Position numbers and translations under genes: made by a program. Of a DNA stretch of 64,000 nt, positions 1-7,586 are shown piece by piece. Source of the stretch: DATKWD01 sp963704815 (GTDB lineage Bacteria; Actinomycetota; Acidimicrobiia; Acidimicrobiales; Salinilacustritrichaceae); contig CAVPHU010000005.1 of assembly GCA_963704815.1 (NCBI GenBank), forward strand, positions 558,001-622,000, given 5' to 3'. A model generated the notes under the pieces. It had not been told where the DNA came from and did not search any database. It saw nothing but the letters and a program-made list of their open reading frames with translations. The stretch's first letter is position 1. Every line of letters starts with the position of its first letter.

Positions 1-1469
1 TCGGGCTCGATCCGGCGACCGCACCCGACGGAGCCGATCAGTTGTCGACCGACGAGACCCGAACCCTGGCCCGCTCGATCGAGGTGCTCGCCGCCAACCC
101 CGACGTCCCGATCTCGATCGCGGCCCGCCCCGAGACGGTGGAGGCACTGGCCGGATCGGACGACCCGAACGCCAACGCGGCGCTCCTGGCACTGCGGGAA
201 GCGGTGCCGGGCCGCCAGACCGTTGCCCTGCCCTTCGTCGACGTCGACGTCGCCGGCATGCTCGCAGCCGGCCTGAGCGACGAGCTCGGCCGGCAACTCA
301 CCGACGGCGAACGGGTCCTGCGCACCGAGCTCGGCGTCGAGCCCGACCGCAGCGTGTGGCTCGCCGAGCCGAGCCTCGACCCGGAGGCCGCGGAAGCACT
401 GACGCAGCGGGGACGAGCGTTCTTCGTCGTCGACGAGGGCCGGGTGGCGCCGATCGACGAGACCAACGGACTCTCGCTGACCCGGACCTTCGCCATCCCG
501 ATCCCCGGACCGTCGCCGATCGCCGCCAAGGCCGACCCGGTCCTCGGGTTCCGGTTGCTCGACGCCGACGATCCCGAGCTCTCGGGCCACACGGTGCTGG
601 CCGAACTGGCCGTCCTGAGCCTCGAGGAGCCCTCGACCAGCCGCGGCGTGGTGATCCGGCCCCCCGACGGGGCGATCCCACCCATCGCGTCGCTCGAGGT
701 GCTGCTCGATGCGCTGTCGACGCCGAACTCGCTCGTGACACCGGTGACCCTCGATCAGTTCTTCGGTCAGGTGGAGCCGTTGCCGGGCGTCGAAACCGAG
801 CTCACACCCGAGCCGCCCGACGACCTGTCGGTCTACGCCCGGGACCTCCGCGAGACCCGTGCGCTGCTGGGCAGCTACGCGACGATGACCACCACACCGG
901 CCGACGAGGCCGCCCAGTACGAGCGCCTGCTCGCCATCGGTGCCACACGTGGCCTCACCGTCGCCGCGCGGCGCGCCTACGTCGCCACCGTCCGCGACGC
1001 CGTCACGGCCCAGATGGGGGCGGTCACCATCTCCGACGCTCGCACCATCACCCTGACCGCCCGCACCGGGAGCGTGCCGCTCACGCTCCGCAACGACAGT
1101 GGTGCCCCGCTCGATGTCGTGGTGACCCTCGACAGCGAGCGCCTCGAGTTCCCCGACGGCGAAGTCCTCGAGCTCACCCTGGTCGAGCAGATCACCCGCA
1201 TCGACGTGGCCGTCAACACCCGGGTCTCGGGGTCCTTCCCGCTGCGCATCGACGTGAGCTCGCCCGACGGTGCCGTCGAACTGGCCGCGACCCGAGTGAC
1301 GATCCGGTCGACGGCGGTCTCGGGGGTCGGCATCTTCTTGTCGGTCGGTGCCCTCGTCATCCTCGTGCTGTGGTGGCTCCGTGACTGGCGGAGCGGCCGA
1401 CGCGACCGGCGACTCGTGGAACGGCGCACCGACGACCGACCATCCGGCCCCGAGGTGTCACCCGCCTGA
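1..1469 (+). CDS. DUF6049-type membrane-anchored protein, 3' part only
   Basis: The reading frame is open from nucleotide 3 with no stop, so the gene begins left of the window; the TTG at 42 is only an internal codon. The visible part (about 488 residues) is an extracytoplasmic domain with repeated beta-rich stretches. It ends in one transmembrane segment (GVGIFLSVGALVILVLWWL) and a short arginine-rich tail, so it is probably anchored by its C-terminus and faces outward. Identification as DUF6049 rests on this architecture and on position: in actinobacteria this family lies just upstream of the murJ/sigM/trxB cluster, as seen here. Its function is not established; a cell-envelope role is inferred from its neighbours. 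The upstream neighbour cannot be seen. Confidence 0.72.
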   Translation, partial: GLDPATAPDGADQLSTDETRTLARSIEVLAANPDVPISIAARPETVEALAGSDDPNANAALLALREAVPGRQTVALPFVDVDVAGMLAAGLSDELGRQLTDGERVLRTELGVEPDRSVWLAEPSLDPEAAEALTQRGRAFFVVDEGRVAPIDETNGLSLTRTFAIPIPGPSPIAAKADPVLGFRLLDADDPELSGHTVLAELAVLSLEEPSTSRGVVIRPPDGAIPPIASLEVLLDALSTPNSLVTPVTLDQFFGQVEPLPGVETELTPEPPDDLSVYARDLRETRALLGSYATMTTTPADEAAQYERLLAIGATRGLTVAARRAYVATVRDAVTAQMGAVTISDARTITLTARTGSVPLTLRNDSGAPLDVVVTLDSERLEFPDGEVLELTLVEQITRIDVAVNTRVSGSFPLRIDVSSPDGAVELAATRVTIRSTAVSGVGIFLSVGALVILVLWWLRDWRSGRRDRRLVERRTDDRPSGPEVSPA

Positions 1470-1493
1470 CGCTTCGTGCGCCGCGACTACCAT

Positions 1494-1508
1494 CGGTTCC
1501 TGGAACCG
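1494..1508. promoter_or_regulatory. Perfect 15-bp palindrome at the predicted degV transcription start
   Basis: CGGTTCC-T-GGAACCG has perfect 7-bp arms around one base. A TACCAT hexamer at 1488-1493 is a plausible -10 box and would place the transcription start near 1500, inside the palindrome. It could be a repressor operator or a 5' mRNA hairpin; nothing distinguishes the two. Confidence 0.45.
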
Positions 1509-1527
1509 ACCCCGGAGGAACCACCCG

Positions 1528-2370
1528 ATGGCCGACGTAGGCATCGTCACCGACAGCGCTTGCGACCTGACCGACGAGGAAGCAGCCGCCCACGGCATCT
1601 CGATCGTTCCTCTGTCGATCCGCTTCGGTGACGAGGAGTACGAGGACCGCACCGAGCTCAGCTCGCAGGCGTTCTACGAGAAGATGGCGTCCGCCGACGT
1701 CTTCCCCGAGACCGCGGCACCCTCGCCCGGCAAGTTCGAAGAGGCGTTCCGCGCCCAGGCCGAGCGGGGCGCCACCGAGATCGTCTGCGTCAACCTGTCC
1801 TCGAAGCTGTCGGCGACCATGCAATCGGCCGAGAACGCGGCACGCGGCCTCGCCGGCGACCTGAACATCTCGGTCGTCGACTCGAGGTCGATCACCGCTG
1901 GTCTCGGGAGCCAGCTCCTCCGAGCCGCAGAGCTGAGCGCCGAAGGCAAGCCGGCGTCCGACGTCGTCGCCCTCATCGCCGACCTCTCGACCCGGACGAA
2001 GGTCTACGGCGCGCTCAACACCCTCGACAACCTCAAGAAGGGCGGGCGCATCGGCGGTGCCCAGGCGCTGCTCGGCGGGCTGCTGTCCATCAAGCCGGTG
2101 ATCGACATCTCCTCGGGTGAGGTGCAGGAAGCAGGCAAGCCGCGGACCCGCAAGAAGGCACTCGAGATGCTCCGCGACAAGGTGTTCGCATCGCCCGAGG
2201 CACAGGACGTCTGCGTGTACGACGGACTCGCCGACGACGCCGACGTGATGCTCGAGCTGCTGTCCGACCGCTTCGACGTCGATGACATTCGCACCGGCAC
2301 CATCGGCGCGGTCATCGGCACCCACGGTGGGCCCGGGGTCATCGGGGTCACCTGGTTCGATCCGGCCTGA
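1528..2370 (+). CDS. DegV family fatty-acid-binding protein
   Basis: A 280-residue protein of the DegV family, which binds fatty acids; bacterial homologues act as the FakB subunit that presents fatty acid to the FakA kinase. No FakA is visible here, so its partner is unknown. The N-terminus has the family signature (VGIVTDSACDL), and the central segment LDNLKKGGRIGGAQALLGGLLSIKP (only partly needed: KKGGRIGGA) is typical of the lipid-binding pocket. The C-terminal GTIGAVIGTHGGPG motif is also characteristic. The ATG at 1528 follows a GGAGGA ribosome site 8 nt upstream. The gene occupies the place where murJ stands in mycobacteria. A palindrome lies at its probable transcription start. Confidence 0.9.
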   Translation: MADVGIVTDSACDLTDEEAAAHGISIVPLSIRFGDEEYEDRTELSSQAFYEKMASADVFPETAAPSPGKFEEAFRAQAERGATEIVCVNLSSKLSATMQSAENAARGLAGDLNISVVDSRSITAGLGSQLLRAAELSAEGKPASDVVALIADLSTRTKVYGALNTLDNLKKGGRIGGAQALLGGLLSIKPVIDISSGEVQEAGKPRTRKKALEMLRDKVFASPEAQDVCVYDGLADDADVMLELLSDRFDVDDIRTGTIGAVIGTHGGPGVIGVTWFDPA

Positions 2371-2418
2371 CTCCGGCCGCGAGGGAACGCCACCCAGCGC
2401 TCCAACTACCCTCCCAGC

Positions 2419-2457
2419 GTGCCCTCCGCCTGCCGAGCCACGGTGAGCCGACGGTGA
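2419..2457 (+). CDS. Candidate leader peptide coupled to the kinase gene
   Basis: A TACCCT hexamer at 2407-2412 puts a GTG at 2419 exactly at the expected transcription start, as in a leaderless mRNA. The frame encodes 12 residues (MPSACRATVSRR), and its TGA at 2455-2457 overlaps the kinase GTG at 2454-2456. That arrangement would let terminating ribosomes re-initiate on the kinase gene, which has no convincing ribosome site of its own. It is inferred from spacing only; the peptide itself has no recognisable function. Confidence 0.35.
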   Translation: MPSACRATVSRR

Positions 2458-3980
2458 CCGACGACGTCCAGTACCCGCCACCACCGATGAGTGGCCCGCA
2501 ACCCGGCACGCTCGTGGCCGGTCGCTACCGGCTCGAACGCATCCTGGCGTCGGGCGGCATGGCACAGGTCTGGCGAGCCGTCGACGAGATCCTGCAACGC
2601 CCGGTGGCCGTCAAGCTCCTGCACGCCCACCTCGCCGACGACTCGACCTTCGGGGCACGATTCCGCCAGGAGGCGATCGCCGCCGCGCGGCTGTCACACC
2701 CATCGATCGTCGCCATCTACGACACGTGCCAGTTCGGTGACCTCGATGCGATCGTGATGGAGCTCGTCGAGGGCGACACGTTGCGCGCCCTGCTCGACGA
2801 GAAGCCCGTCCTCGACCCCGCCGACGCCACCGGATTCACCACCCAGATCCTCGACGCGCTCGAGGCCGCCCACCGCCAGGGCATGGTGCATCGAGACATC
2901 AAGCCGGCCAACATCCTCATCCTGCCCGACGGGCGGGCCAAGGTCGCCGACTTCGGCATCGCCAAGCTCGACGCCGACAGTGATCTGACCGCAGACAACA
3001 TGATGGTCGGCACGGCCAAGTACCTGGCGCCCGAGCAGGTGCGGTCCGGACCGGTCGACCCTCGCACCGATCTCTACTCGGTCGGCGTCGTGCTCTACGA
3101 GATGCTCTGCGGTCGCCCACCCTTCGACGGAAGCACCTCGGCCGAGACCGCGTTGGCACGGCTGACCGTCGACCCGCCCCGGCCCCGGCAGATCCTGCCG
3201 ACGGTCCCGCCGCCCCTCGACGACGTGGTGATGCGGGCCATGGCACGCGAGCCCGACCATCGCTACCAGTTCGCCAGCGACTTCCGCGCCGCCCTCCAGG
3301 CGACGGCCAACGCCCACGAGGCGACCATCGCCGAGCCGGCCGATGTCGATCTGATCGGCTACGTGGATCCCGAGCAGTCCTTCGTGCGACGTGAGCGGAG
3401 CTGGCTCCTGCCCGCGATGCTGCTGGTGCTCATCGCCGTGGCCCTGGGGACCGCCAGCGTCTTGTTCGGCCGAACCGACGCCGGTCGCGAGCTCATCGAA
3501 CGGGTGGTGCCGGGCGGCGACGACGGTGCCGATCCGGTCGCCCTCCAGCTCGTCGTCGCCACCGCGTTCGACCCGCTGGGCGACGGTCGCGAGTTCGACA
3601 ACCGCGCCGGCGACGCCATCGACGGCGACGAAGCCACGTTCTGGCAGACCGAGGGCTACACCAACCGCGACATCACCCTGCTCAAGGACGGCGTCGGCAT
3701 CGTGATCGAACTGGACGGCGAGCACTCCCTCGACGAGCTCACGCTCGTCAGCGCCACCAACGACTGGTCGGGTGAGCTCTACCTCGCCAACTCGCCCCAG
3801 GCGAACTTCGCCGACTGGGGCGACCCGGTCGCCGTGTTCGAATCGATCGCGGCCGGCACGACCACCGTGAACACCGACGGCCGTCAGGCCGGCGCCGTCC
3901 TCGTGTGGATCACCGACCGCGGCGACGGGTCGCGCGACAACCGATTCGAGCTCGCCGAGTTCCGGGCGACCGGGACCTGA
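2454..3980 (+). CDS. Membrane Ser/Thr protein kinase with an extracellular discoidin-like domain (counterpart of the MviN C-terminal half)
   Basis: A 508-residue Hanks-type kinase. The catalytic set looks complete: a glycine-rich loop near residues 31-38, VAVK with Lys54, HRD at 146-148 followed by KPAN, DFG at 166-168 and APE near 192. One transmembrane helix lies at about 317-338. The outer C-terminal domain (about 350-508) resembles the galactose-binding/discoidin-like domain at the end of mycobacterial MviN (MurJ). In M. tuberculosis the MurJ flippase, a pseudokinase and such a domain form one protein at this locus; here the kinase stands alone, keeps its catalytic residues, and no MurJ module precedes it in the window. 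It likely acts in envelope or peptidoglycan control, an inference from context. A GC-rich hairpin follows the stop. Confidence 0.85.
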   Translation: MTDDVQYPPPPMSGPQPGTLVAGRYRLERILASGGMAQVWRAVDEILQRPVAVKLLHAHLADDSTFGARFRQEAIAAARLSHPSIVAIYDTCQFGDLDAIVMELVEGDTLRALLDEKPVLDPADATGFTTQILDALEAAHRQGMVHRDIKPANILILPDGRAKVADFGIAKLDADSDLTADNMMVGTAKYLAPEQVRSGPVDPRTDLYSVGVVLYEMLCGRPPFDGSTSAETALARLTVDPPRPRQILPTVPPPLDDVVMRAMAREPDHRYQFASDFRAALQATANAHEATIAEPADVDLIGYVDPEQSFVRRERSWLLPAMLLVLIAVALGTASVLFGRTDAGRELIERVVPGGDDGADPVALQLVVATAFDPLGDGREFDNRAGDAIDGDEATFWQTEGYTNRDITLLKDGVGIVIELDGEHSLDELTLVSATNDWSGELYLANSPQANFADWGDPVAVFESIAAGTTTVNTDGRQAGAVLVWITDRGDGSRDNRFELAEFRATGT

Positions 3981-3997
3981 TCCAGGCGACCGGTCCT

Positions 3998-4016
3998 GCC
4001 CCGGGCCCGCCGGGGC
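3998..4016 (+). terminator. GC-rich hairpin between the kinase and sigma genes
   Basis: GCCCCGG and CCGGGGC form a 7-bp stem around the 5-nt loop GCCCG, 17 nt after the kinase stop and just before the sigma-gene -10 box. There is no U-tract, so it is a terminator-like hairpin only. Confidence 0.4.
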
Positions 4017-4035
4017 GCAGACGTAACCTCTCTCC

Positions 4036-4641
4036 ATCACCCCGGCCACGAGCGACGACGCCCTGATCGAAGCGGCCCAGGCCGGCGATCGCGCGTCGGC
4101 TGACGCGCTCCTGCGTCGGCACTTCGATCTCGTCTACGCCGTGTGCCGCAAGCTGGCCGGCAACGACGCCGACGCCGCCGACGCCAGCCAGGAGGCCATG
4201 ATCGCCATCGTGAAGGGACTCCCCCGCTACGACGGCCGAGCGTCGTTCACGACCTGGGCCTACCGGGTGGCCACCAACGCCTGCCTCGACGAGCTCCGGC
4301 GACGCAAGCGCCGACCCGATCACGGCCTCCCCGAGCACGAGTCTGCGGCGCTCTCGCCGGTGTCCACCATGAGTGCGACGGTCGATCGTCGGGTCGACGA
4401 TGCCGTCACCGACCGGCTTGACCTCGACGCGGCCCTGGCCCAGCTTCCCGAGGAGTTCCGTGCTCCGCTGGTCCTCCGCGACCTGGTCGGCATGGACTAC
4501 GCCGAGATCGCCGAGACGCTCGAGCTCCCGCCCGGCACCGTCCGCAGCCGCATCGCCCGGGCACGGGGGCGGCTCGAACAATCGACCCGCCTCGCCGGGA
4601 ACCGGCACCCCACCTCAGATCGTCTGAACCCCGAGTCCTGA
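4036..4641 (+). CDS. ECF sigma factor, SigM-like, with an apparent ATC start
   Basis: Sigma-70 family ECF factor, about 201 residues. Region 2 (FDLVYAVCRK to TTWAYRVATNACLDELRRR) and region 4 (LDAALAQLPEEFRAPLVLRD, then GTVRSRIARARGRL) are intact. The frame is closed by TAA at 4024 and offers no ATG, GTG or TTG upstream of region 2. The best start is ATC at 4036, giving a typical N-terminus (TPATSDDALIEAAQAGD). A TAACCT hexamer at 4024-4029 places the transcription start exactly on that codon, so a leaderless mRNA is likely. A GTG at 4141 exists but would remove part of region 2. Position before an anti-sigma gene and trxB matches mycobacterial sigM. The product would direct RNA polymerase to envelope or redox stress promoters, by analogy. 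Confidence 0.85.
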   Translation: MTPATSDDALIEAAQAGDRASADALLRRHFDLVYAVCRKLAGNDADAADASQEAMIAIVKGLPRYDGRASFTTWAYRVATNACLDELRRRKRRPDHGLPEHESAALSPVSTMSATVDRRVDDAVTDRLDLDAALAQLPEEFRAPLVLRDLVGMDYAEIAETLELPPGTVRSRIARARGRLEQSTRLAGNRHPTSDRLNPES

Positions 4642-4656
4642 ACCTGCGTCCGACCC

Positions 4657-4739
4657 CTGACTCCCACCCCCTGACTCCCACCCCCTGACTCCCACCCCCG
4701 ACTCCCACCCCCTGACTCCCACCCCCTGACTCCCACCCC
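4657..4739. repeat. Six tandem copies of a 14-bp repeat between sigma and anti-sigma genes
   Basis: The unit is CTGACTCCCACCCC. Five copies are identical and the fourth lacks one T (13 bp). The array ends exactly at the anti-sigma ATG, leaving no room for a ribosome-binding site. On the minus strand it is G-rich, with GGGG-T-GGG blocks that could form a quadruplex. The unit length is not a multiple of three and copy number could vary between strains. Confidence 0.95.
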
Positions 4740-5621
4740 ATGACCGGACCCACTCCCCCCACCAGCGACGACGAACTGCTCTCGGCCGTCCTCGACGGCG
4801 AGGCGACCGAGGGCGAGATCGCCCGGGTGCGGTCCGATCCGGCGCTGCAGGCACGCCTCGAACAGCTGACCGCGATCAGCGACGCCGTCGGTGTCGCCAC
4901 CCCGCCTCCTGCCGGACTGGTCGATCAGGCCGTCGATGCCGCGCTCGAGCACCTGGCGACGACCGGCGCGGGCGTGGTCGCGCCACCCGTCGACGAACTG
5001 TCGGCGCGTCGGGCCGCGCGGAGTCGGAGGTTCGGTCCGCTCCTCGCCGCGGCCGCCGTCGTCGTGCTCGTCGCGTTGGGCGCCGTGGCGATCCGTGGCC
5101 TCGACGACTCCGACAGCAGCACCGACACCGCTGCGGCGAGCCTCGATGCCGCCGACGACGCCGACCCCGCCGAGACCGCAGCCGAGGAGTTCGCCGAGAA
5201 CGAGAGCGGGGCAGCCGATGCGTCGGCCGAACCCGCGGCCGACCAACCCGCGGCCGACCAACCCGCGGCCGACGCCGACCCCGGCACCCGCTCCGCCGAG
5301 ACCATCGACGCCGCCGATGCCGCCGAGTTCGAGGGGCAGGTCCGAACCGAGCTGGAGCAGCGCTCCGAGACGTCGATTCCGGCCACCGGGGCACCCGTGC
5401 CCTCGTCGGAGCGGCCCGGCTCGCCCGAACCGTCAGCCGAGTTCGATGTCGACTGTGCGGCTCCGGGTGCACTCGTCGGGCTGCCCGGACCCACGATGCT
5501 GAGCGGATCGGGCCGACTCGGCGGAGAACCGGTGAGCTATGCGGTGATCGACGCTCCTGACGGGCCCGTGCTCGTCATCGTCGACGCCGCCTGCGGCGTC
5601 ATCGCCGAAATCGTCCTGTGA
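4740..5621 (+). CDS. Membrane anti-sigma factor-like protein (RsmA position)
   Basis: A 293-residue protein with a cytoplasmic N-terminal part (DDELLSAVLDGEATEGEIARV), one transmembrane helix at about 98-119 (LLAAAAVVVLVALGAVAI) and an acidic, alanine-rich outer region. It lacks the HxxxCxxC zinc motif of many anti-sigma factors. It is called anti-sigma because it directly follows an ECF sigma gene and has the usual one-helix topology. The outer region holds three copies of a PAADQ-like unit encoded by a 15-bp DNA repeat near 5227-5270. No Shine-Dalgarno precedes the ATG because the 14-bp tandem array abuts it, so translation may depend on the array or on coupling. The 3' end overlaps the convergent membrane gene by 23 bp. 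Confidence 0.75.
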   Translation: MTGPTPPTSDDELLSAVLDGEATEGEIARVRSDPALQARLEQLTAISDAVGVATPPPAGLVDQAVDAALEHLATTGAGVVAPPVDELSARRAARSRRFGPLLAAAAVVVLVALGAVAIRGLDDSDSSTDTAAASLDAADDADPAETAAEEFAENESGAADASAEPAADQPAADQPAADADPGTRSAETIDAADAAEFEGQVRTELEQRSETSIPATGAPVPSSERPGSPEPSAEFDVDCAAPGALVGLPGPTMLSGSGRLGGEPVSYAVIDAPDGPVLVIVDAACGVIAEIVL

Positions 5622-5982
5622 CCACCGCGGGTTGCACCCTGAGGTAGGCCGTCACCGCTCCGAGGACCGCCGCCACCCAGACCAGCGACGTGACGTCCTC
5701 GACCCCGGCATCGATGTGCCCCGCCCAGACGAGCGAGAGAGCGCTCGCCGAGGCACAGAACACTGCGATGGCCGGGTCGCGCCAGCGGCCGACGGTCACC
5801 ACCGTCTCGGCGACGAGCAGACCCACCACGGGGCCGGCGACCACGGGCAACCACCCTTCGAACTCGTACTCGCCGAGGATCTGCGACGCGAGCCACGCCA
5901 GGGCGGCGCCGGCCACCAACGCGACCGCCACGCGTCCTCTCGGCGCGGTGTCGGCGTCGGGAGGCGGGTCGGCGTGCACCAC
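5599..5982 (-). CDS. Small multi-pass membrane protein, unknown function
   Basis: A 127-residue hydrophobic protein with about four predicted membrane segments (for example VAVALVAGAALAWLASQI and WLPVVAGPVVGLLVAETVV). I do not recognise a named family. It starts with GTG and its 3' end overlaps the convergent anti-sigma gene by 23 bp. It is divergent from the next small membrane gene, with about 190 bp between them. Confidence 0.6.
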   Translation of the reverse strand: MVHADPPPDADTAPRGRVAVALVAGAALAWLASQILGEYEFEGWLPVVAGPVVGLLVAETVVTVGRWRDPAIAVFCASASALSLVWAGHIDAGVEDVTSLVWVAAVLGAVTAYLRVQPAVVTGRFRR

Positions 5983-6173
5983 TGGCAGGCGACATTAGGG
6001 AGCGGCGCGGACCGGGCCAAGAACCGCCGTTTCGGTCGCTCCCGCGCCGGTCGGTCGCTCCCCGATCGGGCCGTGAGGTCGCCTCTCGGCGCCTCACGTC
6101 CGCTCGACCTTCCCAGCTCCGCCCACGTCGCGGCTTCCGGGACGTGAAGCACGCTTCGCTACAGTCCGCACCC

Positions 6174-6515
6174 ATGACCGAGCCGTCGAGAGTCTCGAAC
6201 GCTCCTGTGATGCCCGAGGACTGGCCCGCACAGGCCGCCGAACGCGTCGAGGGCCTCGTCGGCACCGTCCGCGACAAGACCACCGGACCGGTGATGAAGG
6301 CGGCCCGCTGGCTCGTCTACGGCACGTTGATGGTCATCGTCGGCATCGGCGCCGTCATCCTGCTCACGACGATGCTCATCCGGATGCTGCAGTCCTATCT
6401 CCCCTTCAACGACGCGAACGTCTGGGTCAGCTACCTCATCCTGGGCACCGTGTTCACCGTCGGGGGCGTCGTGCTGCTCGCCCAGGCCAAGCAGCCCGAC
6501 GCGGCGCAGAAATAA
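6174..6515 (+). CDS. Small two-helix membrane protein
   Basis: A 113-residue protein with a hydrophilic N-terminus and two membrane helices (about 47-72 and 86-106), ending in a short polar tail. The ATG at 6174 is preferred because a TACAGT hexamer at 6160-6165 predicts a transcription start 2 nt upstream of it; an in-frame GTG at 6144 lies upstream of that promoter. No family is recognised; resemblance to phage-holin-like proteins is superficial. It lies just before trxB but has its own promoter. Confidence 0.6.
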   Translation: MTEPSRVSNAPVMPEDWPAQAAERVEGLVGTVRDKTTGPVMKAARWLVYGTLMVIVGIGAVILLTTMLIRMLQSYLPFNDANVWVSYLILGTVFTVGGVVLLAQAKQPDAAQK

Positions 6516-6566
6516 CCGACCGGCGGTGCGGGTTGGGCCTGGCACCGCTCTTCACCCGAGGAACCC

Positions 6567-7533
6567 ATGACCGAAGTGCACGAAGTCGCCATCATCGGAT
6601 CCGGCCCCGCCGGTCTCACCGCAGCCATCTATGCCGCTCGCGCCAATCTGGCACCGCTGGTCATCGAGGGCGAACCGTCCTCCACGAGCGACCAGCCCGG
6701 CGGCCAGCTGATGCTCACCACCGACGTCGAGAACTTCCCCGGCTTCCCCACCGGGATCATGGGTCCCGAGCTGATGGTGAGCTTCCGCGAGCAGGCCCTG
6801 CGGTTCGGCGCCGACATCCGCACCGAGAAGGTCACCAAGGTCGACTTCTCCTCCCGGCCGTTCAGCATGTGGGTCGGCGACCCCGACGCGGCCGACCCGA
6901 CCTACCAGGCCCAGGCGGTCATCGTCTCGACCGGCGCCCAGCGCGCTGATGCTCGACCTGCCCAACGAGAACGAACTGATCGGCCACGGAGTGTCGACGT
7001 GTGCCACCTGCGACGGATTCTTCTTCCGTGACCAGCACATCGCCGTCGTCGGCGGCGGCGACTCGGCGATCGAGGAAGCGCTGTTCCTCACCAAGTTCGC
7101 CAGCAAGGTCACGCTGATCCACCGTCGCGACGAACTCCGCGCCAGCAAGATCATGCAGGACCGGGCCTTCGCCAACGACAAGATCGAGTTCCTCTGGGAC
7201 TCGACGGTCACCGCGGTCAACGGCGACACCAAGCTCGAGGGCATCGACGTCGAGAACGTGAAAACCGGCGAGGCGTCGAAGCTCGGGGTCAGCGGGCTCT
7301 TCGTCGCCATCGGCCATCGCCCGAACACCGATCTGTTCAAGGGCATCCTCGAGATGGAGGACACCGGCTACCTGGTGACCGGCAACTGGGGCGGCGAGTC
7401 GACCACCAACGTCGAGGGCGTGTTCGCGTGCGGCGACGTACAGGACCACGTCTACCGTCAGGCCATCACGGCCGCAGGCTCCGGCTGCATGGCCGCCATC
7501 GACACCGAACGCTGGCTCGAAGGCCAGCACTGA
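6567..7533 (+). CDS. trxB: Thioredoxin reductase, interrupted by a one-base frameshift
   Basis: Thioredoxin-disulfide reductase, a flavoprotein that uses NADPH to reduce thioredoxin. The first frame (6567 to about 6941) carries the FAD site (IIGSGPAGLTAAIYAARA). The second frame (from about 6943) carries the redox pair CATC in STCATCDGFFF, the NADPH site VVGGGDSAIEEA and the C-terminal FAD motif GVFACGDVQD. Removing one base from the GCGCGC run at 6941-6946 restores STGAQALMLDLPNENE and a normal protein of about 322 residues. Nothing else is damaged, so a sequencing error is as likely as a real mutation. Gene position matches the mycobacterial trxB2 locus, although trxA lies 4 kb further on, separated by four genes. 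Confidence 0.9.
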
Positions 7534-7546
7534 CCATCGACGAGTC

Positions 7547-7570
7547 GTCTGTTTCCGTTCGGAAATAGAC
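7547..7570. promoter_or_regulatory. Inverted-repeat operator upstream of the MarR gene
   Basis: The 24-bp element has arms GTCTNTTTCCG and CGGAAANAGAC around TT, with one non-matching pair. It lies immediately upstream of a TACCAT -10 hexamer (7574-7579) and would cover the -35 region, the classic position for autorepression by the adjacent MarR protein. Confidence 0.7.
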
Positions 7571-7586
7571 GGCTACCATCGAGGCG

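Noticed and set aside
1494..1508. T-box or other riboswitch
   Set aside because: Only a 15-bp palindrome; no specifier loop, no conserved riboswitch core and no tRNA-related downstream gene.
4657..4739. CRISPR array
   Set aside because: The 14-bp units are directly abutting with no spacers; it is a minisatellite.
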